Positions 7,653-14,628 of a stretch of DNA of 23,519 nucleotides are shown piece after piece. The translations under genes and the position numbers were made by a program. The stretch spans positions 1-23,519 of the forward strand of contig URJI01000042.1 in assembly GCA_900548215.1 (NCBI GenBank). The letters run 5' to 3'. How positions within the stretch are numbered: position 1 is the first letter of the stretch; each line of letters starts with the position of its first letter. The stretch comes from an uncultured Coprococcus sp. GTDB taxonomy: Bacteria > Bacillota > Clostridia > Lachnospirales > Lachnospiraceae. The notes under the pieces were generated by a model. The model was not told the origin of the DNA and ran no database searches. It saw only the letters and a list, made by a program, of their open reading frames with translations.

Positions 7653-8713
7653 AAGAACTTGTAGATAAGCTGGACACAATAAACAATCAGCTCACAGATC
7701 CCGATGTAGTGACAGACCAGAACAAATTCAGAAAGCTTATGAAGGAACAGAGTGATCTTGTCCCTATAGTTGATAAGTACAAAGAATACAAGGAGGCAAA
7801 GGCTACGATAGATGACAGCCTTGAGATACTTGAGGAGGAGAGCGACGAGGAACTCCGTGAGATGGCAAAGGAAGAGATGAATGCTGCAAAGAGCAGACTT
7901 GAGACCATAGAGCAGGAACTCAAGATACTCCTTCTTCCAAAAGATCCTAATGATTCCAAGAACGTAATTGTTGAGATACGTGCAGGTGCAGGTGGAGATG
8001 AGGCTGCGCTTTTTGCATATGAGATATACAGAATGTATCAGAAATATGTTGATCAGTTCAAATGGAAAGTTGAGCTGATGAGTGTGAATGAGAATGGAAT
8101 CGGTGGTTTTAAGGAAGCTGTTTTTATGATCACAGGAGATGGAGCATATTCCAAGATGAAGTATGAGAGTGGAGTTCACAGAGTTCAGAGAATTCCGAAG
8201 ACTGAGTCTGGCGGAAGAATTCATACATCAACGGTTACAGTTGCGGTTATGCCGGAGGCTGAGGAAGTTGATGTAGAGATCAATGAGAACGATATACGTA
8301 TCGATGTAATGAGAGCGTCAGGAAATGGTGGACAGTGTGTCAATACAACAGATTCAGCTGTAAGACTTACACATATCCCTACAGGAATCGTTATATATAG
8401 TCAGACTGAGAAGTCGCAGCTCCAGAACAAGGCAAAGGCATTTGCGCTGCTCAGATCAAAGCTCTATGACATGGAACTCCAGAAGCAGCATGACGCTGAG
8501 GCGGCAGATCGTAGAAGCCAGATAGGAACAGGTGACAGATCAGAGAAGATCAGGACATACAATTTCCCTGAGGGAAGAGTTACAGACCACAGAATAAAGC
8601 TTACACTGTATAAATTGGACCAGATAATGAATGGAGATCTGAATGAACTTATCGACAGTCTGATCGCAGCAGATCAGACAGCAAAGCTTGCGCAGGTGAA
8701 TGAGGAGGAATAA
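7637..8713 (+). CDS. prfA: peptide chain release factor 1 (RF1)
   Basis: RF1 recognises UAA and UAG in the ribosomal A site and triggers peptide release. The 358-residue length is standard. The N-terminal coiled-coil domain is followed by the codon-recognition tripeptide region HRVQRIPKTESGGR (P187-K188-T189, the PxT position) and the catalytic GGQ (231-233), the target of PrmC. GAGAGG at 7624-7629 lies 7 bases ahead of the ATG. It is part of the DUF1385-prmC-prfA-hisC run; the hisC ribosome binding site is inside its last codons. Confidence 0.98.
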   Translation: MFDRIEELVDKLDTINNQLTDPDVVTDQNKFRKLMKEQSDLVPIVDKYKEYKEAKATIDDSLEILEEESDEELREMAKEEMNAAKSRLETIEQELKILLLPKDPNDSKNVIVEIRAGAGGDEAALFAYEIYRMYQKYVDQFKWKVELMSVNENGIGGFKEAVFMITGDGAYSKMKYESGVHRVQRIPKTESGGRIHTSTVTVAVMPEAEEVDVEINENDIRIDVMRASGNGGQCVNTTDSAVRLTHIPTGIVIYSQTEKSQLQNKAKAFALLRSKLYDMELQKQHDAEAADRRSQIGTGDRSEKIRTYNFPEGRVTDHRIKLTLYKLDQIMNGDLNELIDSLIAADQTAKLAQVNEEE

Positions 8714-8714
8714 T

Positions 8715-9776
8715 ATGGCATCATGGAGTGACAATATCAGAAAAGTAGAACCTTATGTTCCGGGAGAGCAGCCAAAGGATGAGAATGTTATAAAACTCAA
8801 TACGAATGAGAATCCATATGGACCGTCTCCTCGGATCAGGGATATAGAGCAGAATGCAGAGATGCTCAGATTATATCCGGATCCCGCTGCGTCTATGTTG
8901 GTAGATGCAATTGCAGAGTACCACGGAGTTGCCACAAATCAGGTGTTTGTGGGTGTTGGATCTGATGATGTCCTTGCCATGTCATTCCTTACATTTTTTA
9001 ATTCTGACAAACCTATACTGTTTCCAGATATCACTTATTCTTTTTATGACGTCTGGGCTGAACTGTTTAGAATTCCATATGAGAGACCGGTTCTTGATAA
9101 GAATTTCAGGATAGTGAAGGAAGATTATTATAGAGAGAATGGCGGAGTGGTATTCCCAAATCCAAATGCACCTACAGGCATATGTCAGAGCCTTGCTGAT
9201 GTGGAAGATATCGTCAGCCACAATAAGGATTCTATAGTGATAGTTGATGAAGCATATATAGATTTTGGCGGTGAGTCAGCATTAGCACTTATAGACAGAT
9301 ATGACAATCTTGTAGTTACCAGAACATTCTCAAAGTCAAGATCTATGGCAGGACTCAGAATAGGATATGCCATAAGCAATCCGGTGCTCATAAAAGCCAT
9401 GAATGATGTGAAGTATTCTTACAATTCATATACGATGAACAGACCGTCCATCATTATGGGAACTGAGGCTGTGAAGGATGAAGAATATTTCAGAGATACT
9501 GTGGCAAAGGTGATAAAGACAAGGGAGAGATTTGTGGAGGATATAAAGCCTCTTGGATTTACCTGTCTTGATTCGTCTGCAAACTTTGTATTTGCAACAC
9601 ACGAGAGCATACCTGCTAAGGATATATTTGAAGCGGCAAAAAAGAATCACATATATGTGAGGTACTTCGATGCTCCCCGTATAGACAATTATCTCAGAAT
9701 ATCCATAGGAACAGATGCTGAGATGCATACTTTTGTAGAATTCCTCCGTGACTACGTTGAAAATTATAAGGCGTAA
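8715..9776 (+). CDS. hisC: histidinol-phosphate aminotransferase
   Basis: A fold-type I PLP aminotransferase that converts imidazole-acetol phosphate and glutamate to histidinol phosphate in histidine synthesis. The start at 8715 is preferred to the ATG at 8700, because GAGGAGG (8702-8708) lies at the right distance and the protein then begins MASWSDNIRKVEPYVPG; it is 353 residues long. Visible features are NTNENPYGPSP (substrate-binding N-terminus), NPNAPTG, DEAYIDF, and the PLP lysine K207 in TFSKSRSMAG followed by LRIGYA. It starts one base after the prfA stop, so it is translationally coupled. No other his genes are in the window; broader aromatic-aminotransferase activity is possible for such isolated HisC proteins. 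Confidence 0.92.
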   Translation: MASWSDNIRKVEPYVPGEQPKDENVIKLNTNENPYGPSPRIRDIEQNAEMLRLYPDPAASMLVDAIAEYHGVATNQVFVGVGSDDVLAMSFLTFFNSDKPILFPDITYSFYDVWAELFRIPYERPVLDKNFRIVKEDYYRENGGVVFPNPNAPTGICQSLADVEDIVSHNKDSIVIVDEAYIDFGGESALALIDRYDNLVVTRTFSKSRSMAGLRIGYAISNPVLIKAMNDVKYSYNSYTMNRPSIIMGTEAVKDEEYFRDTVAKVIKTRERFVEDIKPLGFTCLDSSANFVFATHESIPAKDIFEAAKKNHIYVRYFDAPRIDNYLRISIGTDAEMHTFVEFLRDYVENYKA

Positions 9777-9802
9777 TGCGGGTGTACATATATACATAAA
9801 AT

Positions 9803-9869
9803 ATAAAACTGCGTATATCCAGGCGATTTTGCAATGTCGAAAAAGCCTGGATATACGCAGTTTTATTTT
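9803..9869 (+). terminator. long terminator hairpin, 22-bp perfect stem
   Basis: Arms 9803-9824 and 9845-9866 are perfectly complementary around a 20-base loop and are followed by T residues (through 9869). It closes the DUF1385-prmC-prfA-hisC unit. The loop is longer than in a normal intrinsic terminator. Confidence 0.8.
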
Positions 9870-9895
9870 GCGAAAGTTTGAAGCTTTTTGACACA

Positions 9896-9935
9896 GATTC
9901 CACTATAAAGCGCAGGATTCCACTATAAAGCGCAG
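9896..9935. repeat. exact 20-bp tandem duplication
   Basis: The unit GATTCCACTATAAAGCGCAG occurs twice head to tail (9896-9915, 9916-9935) without a mismatch. It sits between the hisC terminator and the DUF5688 promoter, just after a TTGACA (9888-9893) that has no -10 element at a normal distance. The exact identity indicates a recent duplication or selection for two identical sites. Confidence 0.95.
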
Positions 9936-10002
9936 GAAATCTATTGATTTGGGAAGAAGAATTTTATAGAATTCATCCATGGAATATTTCAGAGAAAGAA
10001 AT

Positions 10003-10031
10003 TCGAAACGTTTCGTTTTATTTCATATAAT
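10003..10031 (+). promoter_or_regulatory. promoter with palindromic operator-like site, DUF5688 gene
   Basis: A consensus TATAAT (10026-10031) lies 17 bases after a weak -35 (TTCGAA, 10003-10008). The perfect palindrome CGAAACGTTTCG (10004-10015) overlaps the -35 and spacer. Its AAACGTTT core with central CG resembles operators of LacI-family repressors, including an imperfect CcpA cre site. Transcription would begin only about 14 bases before the start codon. Confidence 0.55.
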
Positions 10032-10051
10032 ACATCGCAAAGGAGAAAAGA

Positions 10052-10948
10052 ATGAAATTTGACGAATTTATAGCCAGTATACTTGAGGCACTGAAGATAA
10101 GGCTGCTTGAAAACGGTGAGGAAGTGGTGCTGAGGACAAATAAGGTGCTGAAGAATAATGGAGTGGAACTCACGGCGCTTAATGTGTGCAGGGATGCCGA
10201 CGAGGTTTCGCCGACGATATACCTTGAACCATTCTACAGGGCATATATGAACGGCATGAGCTATGAGGATGTGCTTGATGATATATACAGACTGCAGCTC
10301 ATGAGGAGTTTTGAGAATGCACTGAGCATCGACGCTGTGGTAAATGAGGAGCATGTACTAGATAACATCATAATCAGACTCATAAACAGGAAGAGAAATG
10401 AGAAGATGCTGGAGGATATACCATATATTGAGGTAAAAGACCTGGTTATAGTGTTCAGACGGGTGGTGAGGCTTGACAGTGATGGTGTAGCCACAACACT
10501 GGTGAACAGGCAGGATATGAATAGATGGCGATTGACTGTTGACTCACTTTATAAAAAAGCTCTGGATAACACTGAGAGAATGTTCCCGGTTGTAAAGGAG
10601 AGTATTTTTGAGACGCTGCGCAGCAGATTCGATAACTATGAAATTTGTAACACTGATATGGATGATGAACTGTTCATATTGACTAATGAGATGGGAATAA
10701 ATGGAGCTACAGCAATGATGTACAGTGGTATGCTTGACGAGTGTGCAGATATGGCCGGGGGTGACATATATATACTGCCGTCAAGTGTGCATGAGATATT
10801 GTTTACAAGAGTTACTTTAGAAAGGAATGAGAATGATCTGAAAGAGTTGATTAAAGAGGCTAACAGGGATGCTGTGTCTGAACTGGATTTTCTATCTGAT
10901 AATCTGTATTTATATAAAAAAGCTGACAAAGAATTGTGTATTGTATGA
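10052..10948 (+). CDS. DUF5688 family protein, unknown function
   Basis: A 298-residue soluble protein that I assign to DUF5688, a family found mainly in Lachnospiraceae and without a known function. Recognisable family features are KNNGVELTALNV, SPTIYLEPFYRAYMNG near the N-terminus, and ILPSSVHEILF near residue 250. No signal peptide or membrane helix is seen. AAGGAG lies 6 bases ahead of the ATG. It appears to be a single-gene unit with its own promoter and a palindromic operator-like site, so expression is probably controlled by a repressor or catabolite regulator. It overlaps nothing and is followed by 156 bases before the next gene. Confidence 0.8.
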   Translation: MKFDEFIASILEALKIRLLENGEEVVLRTNKVLKNNGVELTALNVCRDADEVSPTIYLEPFYRAYMNGMSYEDVLDDIYRLQLMRSFENALSIDAVVNEEHVLDNIIIRLINRKRNEKMLEDIPYIEVKDLVIVFRRVVRLDSDGVATTLVNRQDMNRWRLTVDSLYKKALDNTERMFPVVKESIFETLRSRFDNYEICNTDMDDELFILTNEMGINGATAMMYSGMLDECADMAGGDIYILPSSVHEILFTRVTLERNENDLKELIKEANRDAVSELDFLSDNLYLYKKADKELCIV

Positions 10949-11025
10949 TTTCATACATTCTGTATTGCTGACCGTGATGAAAAGATGACGCATTAAACTG
11001 ACTATGGTATGCGGAAGATGTATAG

Positions 11026-11054
11026 TTGACAAAATATATCCCATGACATAGAAT
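11026..11054 (+). promoter_or_regulatory. promoter for the TetR-receiver pair
   Basis: TTGACA (11026-11031), a 17-base spacer, TAGAAT (11049-11054). The predicted start of transcription is near 11061, some 45 bases before the TTG start codon. I see no obvious palindromic TetR operator in the spacer. Confidence 0.65.
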
Positions 11055-11104
11055 GAAAGCAGTGTTCTAAGGGCTAAATATATATGTAATGGGAGGAACG
11101 AACA

Positions 11105-11692
11105 TTGGAGGATGGTTATATTTCTCGCAGAGATAAAATTGTCGCTTCAGCTATCGAACTGATCGGAGATATGGGATTACATGCTCTTACACCTAAGAAT
11201 CTTGCACGTAAACAGAATATATCGGACACATTGATATATAAGTATTTCGGAGGTATAGATGAAGTGCTTATAGCAGTGGTCAATGAATATGCAGTATTTG
11301 ACATCAATATCCAGAGAACGGTGGAACATCTTGATGGTTCCTACATGGATAAGATCAAGTATTATGCAGATACTTATGCAACATATTATGATAATTATAT
11401 AGGTATGGGGGCCATAATGTTGCATTATGAGGAGCTGCTGCATATGTCAGATACACGTGAAGTTATATCTGAGTGTATGCTGAAACGTAATGATTTCGTG
11501 TGTTCTTTATTTCAGGGAGCTATAGACAGCAAAGAGATACGGGCTGTATTTTCCCCTAAGGAATTGACGCTTATGTTCAATGGAATATTCACCGAGGGAT
11601 TGCTTGAACGCAGGAATCAGTATTCGAGGAAGAGTTTTAGAGTGGAGGTCAAGGAGATACTTGGTCATCTCGAGAAAGTACTCAGGTTTTAG
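11105..11692 (+). CDS. TetR/AcrR family transcriptional regulator, TTG start
   Basis: A 195-residue regulator with an N-terminal TetR-type helix-turn-helix: SRRDKIVASAIELIGDMG, then LTPKNLARKQNISDTLIYKYFGG (about residues 8-50), followed by a helical ligand and dimer domain. The TTG at 11105 is chosen because GGGAGG (11091-11096) lies 8 bases upstream and the HTH then starts at the usual distance from the N-terminus. A single -35/-10 promoter precedes it, and the next gene, a lone receiver domain, follows after 17 bases with its own AGGGAGG. TetR regulators often control adjacent genes and themselves; here the partner is not a transporter or enzyme, so the target is unclear. Confidence 0.9.
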   Translation: MEDGYISRRDKIVASAIELIGDMGLHALTPKNLARKQNISDTLIYKYFGGIDEVLIAVVNEYAVFDINIQRTVEHLDGSYMDKIKYYADTYATYYDNYIGMGAIMLHYEELLHMSDTREVISECMLKRNDFVCSLFQGAIDSKEIRAVFSPKELTLMFNGIFTEGLLERRNQYSRKSFRVEVKEILGHLEKVLRF

Positions 11693-11709
11693 ATTAGGGA
11701 GGAATAGTA

Positions 11710-12105
11710 ATGAAGATATTAATAGCTGAGGATGATGTTGCAAATGCAAAGTTTTTGTCAAAGTATCTGAGTAAGTTTGGTGATGTGGTGATAACACCTG
11801 ATGGTATTGCGGCAGTTGATGAGTTTGTAAACGCGCTTGAAAAGGGAGAGATGTTTGAGCTTGTCTGTCTGGATATCATGATGCCAAAGATAGATGGATA
11901 TAAGGTTCTGGCATCAATAAGAAGCGCAGAGAGAAAACATGGTGTATCCAGAATGCTGAGATCAAAGGTGATCATGACAAGCGCACTTGACGAGGCAAGT
12001 TTTGACAATAATCTGGCAAGTGACGATTATGATGATTATATCTGCAAACCTATCGATATTATGAAGTTCAATGATATGTTAAAGAAGCTTGATATAATCA
12101 AATAA
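11710..12105 (+). CDS. stand-alone receiver-domain response regulator (CheY-like)
   Basis: A 131-residue protein consisting of one phospho-acceptor receiver domain and no output domain. The acidic pocket (E7, D8, D9), phosphoryl site D55 in LDIMMPKIDGY, switch T90 in MTSA and K113 in CKPI are all present, so phosphorylation should work. No histidine kinase or Hpt protein is encoded nearby, so the donor is elsewhere. It sits 17 bases downstream of the TetR gene and is likely cotranscribed. Possible roles are a phosphorelay intermediate, a sink, or a partner-binding switch as in CheY or Spo0F; the sequence cannot decide. Confidence 0.93.
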   Translation: MKILIAEDDVANAKFLSKYLSKFGDVVITPDGIAAVDEFVNALEKGEMFELVCLDIMMPKIDGYKVLASIRSAERKHGVSRMLRSKVIMTSALDEASFDNNLASDDYDDYICKPIDIMKFNDMLKKLDIIK

Positions 12106-12126
12106 AGTAATACATAGTACTGTTTT

Positions 12127-12156
12127 GAAGCCCGCTACCTTGTGCTGTCGGGCTTC
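12127..12156 (+). terminator. weak terminator-like hairpin after the receiver gene
   Basis: GC-rich arms GAAGCCCG (12127-12134) and CGGGCTTC (12149-12156), extendable by a few A-T and G-T pairs, with a 14-base loop. No T-tract follows, so termination efficiency is doubtful. Confidence 0.5.
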
Positions 12157-12203
12157 GAAGTGTCTATATGGTGGATTTTGCAGAATATGGCAGGTAATGG
12201 ATT

Positions 12204-13520
12204 ATGGATTTGTTTGAGTATATGAGAGACAATTTTGCTGACGACGACTCACCGCTGGCAAAGAGAATGCGTCCGGTGAAGCTGGAGGATGTAGTAGGAC
12301 AGGAGCATATCATAGGCAAAGACAAGCTTTTGTATAGAGCGATAAAAGCTGACAAGATAAGCTCGCTTATATTTTATGGACCTCCGGGAACCGGTAAGAC
12401 TACGCTGGCTATGGTTATAGCGAACACTACAAAAGCAGAATTCAGACAGCTTAATGCAACCACAGCAGGTAAGAAAGATATGGAAAGCGTGGTGCAGGAG
12501 GCAAAGGACAAGAAGCTCATGTATGGCAAGCGTACGATACTGTTCATAGATGAGATACATAGATTCAACAAATCCCAGCAGGATTATCTTTTGCCATTTG
12601 TGGAGGACGGAACTGTGATACTGATAGGGGCAACCACCGAGAATCCTTATTTTGAGGTGAATGGGGCTCTGATATCAAGATCTCATATATTCCAGCTTCA
12701 TCCTTTGTCCAGGGAGAATATAAAGCAGCTTATACACAAGGCGGTCTACTCTGATGAGGGTATGGGGGCCTATGATGCAGTCATAGACGATGATGCTGAG
12801 TGTTTCCTTGCTGATATGGCGGCGGGGGATGCCAGGAGTGCATTAAATGCCATAGAGCTGGGCGTACTTTCAACAGAGCGAAGTGATGACGGCAAGATTC
12901 ATATAACGCTTGAGGTTGCTGAGGAGTGTATACAGAAGAGGGCGATACGATATGACAAGGATGGGGATAACCACTATGACATCATATCTGCATTTATCAA
13001 AAGCATGAGAGGTTCCGATCCGGATGCCGCAGTGTTTTATCTGGCAAAGATGCTGTACGGTGGAGAGGACATAAAGTTCATTGCAAGAAGGATCATGATA
13101 TGTGCAAGCGAGGACGTGGGAAATGCAGATCCGAATGCAATAGTTGTGGCTACGGCGTGTGCACAGGCTGTGGAGAGGATTGGTATGCCCGAGGCGCAGA
13201 TCATCCTGTCACAGGCAGCTACATATGTTGCCTGCGCACCGAAGAGTAACTCAGCAGTCAATGCCATATTTGCGGCCATGGATGCGGTAAAGCACGAGGA
13301 TACAGGATCTGTTCCGGTATATCTGAGAGATGCACACTATGGTGGTGCCGCAAAGCTTGGGCATACGGGGTACAAATATGCGCATGATTATCCGAATCAT
13401 TATGTGGACCAGCAATATCTTCCTGACAACATAGCTGGAAGGGTGTTTTATGAGCCGTCTGATAATGGTTATGAGAAGAATATCCAGGACTATTTTAGAA
13501 AGATCAAGAATATAGACTGA
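12204..13520 (+). CDS. rarA: replication-associated recombination protein A (RarA/MgsA)
   Basis: RarA is a AAA+ ATPase of the clamp-loader clade that acts at stalled replication forks. The 438-residue protein begins MDLFEYMRDN and then shows PVKLEDVVGQEHIIG (box II-like), Walker A GPPGTGKT (59-66), Walker B FIDEIHRF (D116-E117), sensor 1 GATTENPYFE, and the C-terminal tetramerisation region with YKYAHDYPNHYVDQQYLP. Length and motifs are canonical. A weak AGG lies about 10 bases before the ATG. The 98-base gap to the preceding receiver gene contains the weak hairpin; no clear promoter is visible, so read-through from the TetR unit is possible. Confidence 0.96.
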   Translation: MDLFEYMRDNFADDDSPLAKRMRPVKLEDVVGQEHIIGKDKLLYRAIKADKISSLIFYGPPGTGKTTLAMVIANTTKAEFRQLNATTAGKKDMESVVQEAKDKKLMYGKRTILFIDEIHRFNKSQQDYLLPFVEDGTVILIGATTENPYFEVNGALISRSHIFQLHPLSRENIKQLIHKAVYSDEGMGAYDAVIDDDAECFLADMAAGDARSALNAIELGVLSTERSDDGKIHITLEVAEECIQKRAIRYDKDGDNHYDIISAFIKSMRGSDPDAAVFYLAKMLYGGEDIKFIARRIMICASEDVGNADPNAIVVATACAQAVERIGMPEAQIILSQAATYVACAPKSNSAVNAIFAAMDAVKHEDTGSVPVYLRDAHYGGAAKLGHTGYKYAHDYPNHYVDQQYLPDNIAGRVFYEPSDNGYEKNIQDYFRKIKNID

Positions 13521-13545
13521 TGAATAAGAGAAATAAGTGCAGGAA

Positions 13546-13595
13546 GAAATAATATTTGAGAAGCTGATTATGAAATAATATTTGAGAAGTTGATT
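13546..13595. repeat. 24-bp near-exact direct repeat, period 26
   Basis: GAAATAATATTTGAGAAG(C/T)TGATT occurs at 13546-13569 and 13572-13595, with one mismatch and a 2-base joint. It lies in the gap between rarA and the small membrane protein. No hairpin or promoter fits it clearly. Confidence 0.9.
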
Positions 13596-13653
13596 GGAAA
13601 AATTATCAGGAACGAAAAAGACTAAAGAAGTTTACTGGAGAAGAGAGCAAAAG

Positions 13654-13869
13654 ATGGATATATTAAAGAGAGTTGGTGCGATAGCACTGGTGGTTATTCT
13701 TGTTGGAATGTATGTTGCAACATTTATAATGGGAATAATGGGAAGCGAACATGTGATGGCTATGGTATTCCTTGATGTTGTGGTTCCTGTTCTGTGCTGG
13801 GGAGTATGGCTTATAGCCAGGGTGCTCAGACGCAAAGGAGAGGACATGCGCTCAGGCGATGATAAGTAG
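13654..13869 (+). CDS. small membrane protein with two predicted helices
   Basis: A 71-residue hypothetical protein starting MDILKRVGAIALVV. Two hydrophobic segments (about residues 6-28 and 36-55) are followed by a positively charged tail (RVLRRKGED), so it is likely a two-helix inner-membrane protein with the tail in the cytoplasm. The frame is open upstream from a TTG at 13594, but that extension is highly charged and overlaps the 24-bp direct repeat, so the internal ATG is preferred; the ribosome binding site is weak in either case. Proteins of this shape are common in Lachnospiraceae genomes. No function can be assigned. Confidence 0.65.
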   Translation: MDILKRVGAIALVVILVGMYVATFIMGIMGSEHVMAMVFLDVVVPVLCWGVWLIARVLRRKGEDMRSGDDK

Positions 13870-13884
13870 AACAGAACAAATATG

Positions 13885-13913
13885 TTGAAAAAAATTACAT
13901 AATTTGATATACT
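13885..13913 (+). promoter_or_regulatory. promoter for the SEC-C protein gene
   Basis: TTGAAA (13885-13890), a 17-base spacer, TATACT (13908-13913); predicted transcription start near 13920 and a leader of about 30 bases. Confidence 0.7.
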
Positions 13914-13948
13914 CTTTAAAGTTAAAAAATACTTAAGAGGTAGATGAG

Positions 13949-14452
13949 ATGAGTTTATTAAAAGAATGGCGTGATTACGCATACGGATTAGATGACAGAA
14001 CTCCAGAAGGAAAGGATTTCTGGTTTAACTATTTTCAGGCAGAGAAGGGTGTGTATGAGAAACTTCTTTCAACCCCGACTGCGGATCCAGAGCATGGCAC
14101 AGTAAAGGAATTGGCTGAGAAGTATGGTCTTACTATACAGTACATGATCGGTTTCCTTGATGGAATAGATGACAGCCTTATGTCGTCCAATAATCTGGAT
14201 GATGTGACAGAAGATTCAGAGGTCAGGCTTGCGATTGACTATGAGAAGCTTTACATGAATATGGTTGAGTGTAATGCTGAGTGGCTTTATACACTTCCAC
14301 AGTGGGATGCGATATTCCCTAAAGAAAAGAGAGATGAGCTTTATAAGATACAGAAGTCTTCAAGAACAGTTATCAAGGCACCTAAGGTAGGAAGAAACGA
14401 TCCATGTCCGTGCGGAAGCGGACTTAAGTACAAGAAGTGTTGTGGTAAGTAA
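13949..14452 (+). CDS. SEC-C zinc-motif protein
   Basis: A 167-residue soluble protein whose C-terminus VGRNDPCPCGSGLKYKKCC is a SEC-C motif, with metal ligands C153, C155, C164 and C165. The same motif ends SecA, where it binds zinc and contacts SecB and ribosomes; outside SecA it occurs in many otherwise unrelated proteins. The N-terminal 140 residues are helical, acidic and match no named domain I know (WRDYAYGLDDRTPEGKDFW, LAEKYGLTIQYMIGFLDGID). It has its own promoter and a strong terminator, so it is a single-gene unit. A role in protein quality control or ribosome contact is possible, by analogy only. Confidence 0.88.
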   Translation: MSLLKEWRDYAYGLDDRTPEGKDFWFNYFQAEKGVYEKLLSTPTADPEHGTVKELAEKYGLTIQYMIGFLDGIDDSLMSSNNLDDVTEDSEVRLAIDYEKLYMNMVECNAEWLYTLPQWDAIFPKEKRDELYKIQKSSRTVIKAPKVGRNDPCPCGSGLKYKKCCGK

Positions 14453-14525
14453 TCTCATGAGATAATTTTCATATACCAGTTAAGATGATAATGACATATC
14501 ATGTGGGAGGTTCTCCCGGATATGT

Positions 14526-14563
14526 AAAAGCGGCTAAAGAGTCACATTCTTTAGCCGCTTTTT
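14526..14563 (+). terminator. intrinsic terminator after the SEC-C gene
   Basis: Arms 14526-14539 and 14549-14562 (14 pairs, extendable by one A-T pair) with a core GCGGCTAAAG, and a T-rich 3' side (TTTTT to 14563). Confidence 0.9.
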
Positions 14564-14628
14564 GTGTGGAGTGATACCGCTTAAAAGTGTATTTAATAAG
14601 CTGATGTTTCGTAATATAAGGAGACGTA

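Noticed and set aside
7565..8224. 219-codon antisense frame across prfA
   Set aside because: It has no ribosome binding site, an implausible hydrophobic-cysteine-rich composition, and lies entirely opposite the prfA coding region and leader.
9888..9913. Promoter from TTGACA (9888-9893) to TATAAA in the tandem repeat
   Set aside because: The spacing to the first TATAAA is about 10 bases and to the second about 30, neither compatible with sigma-A recognition.
14500..14518. Small GGGAG/CTCCC hairpin before the SEC-C terminator
   Set aside because: Only five pairs with a three-base loop and no T-run; the strong hairpin at 14526-14562 explains termination.
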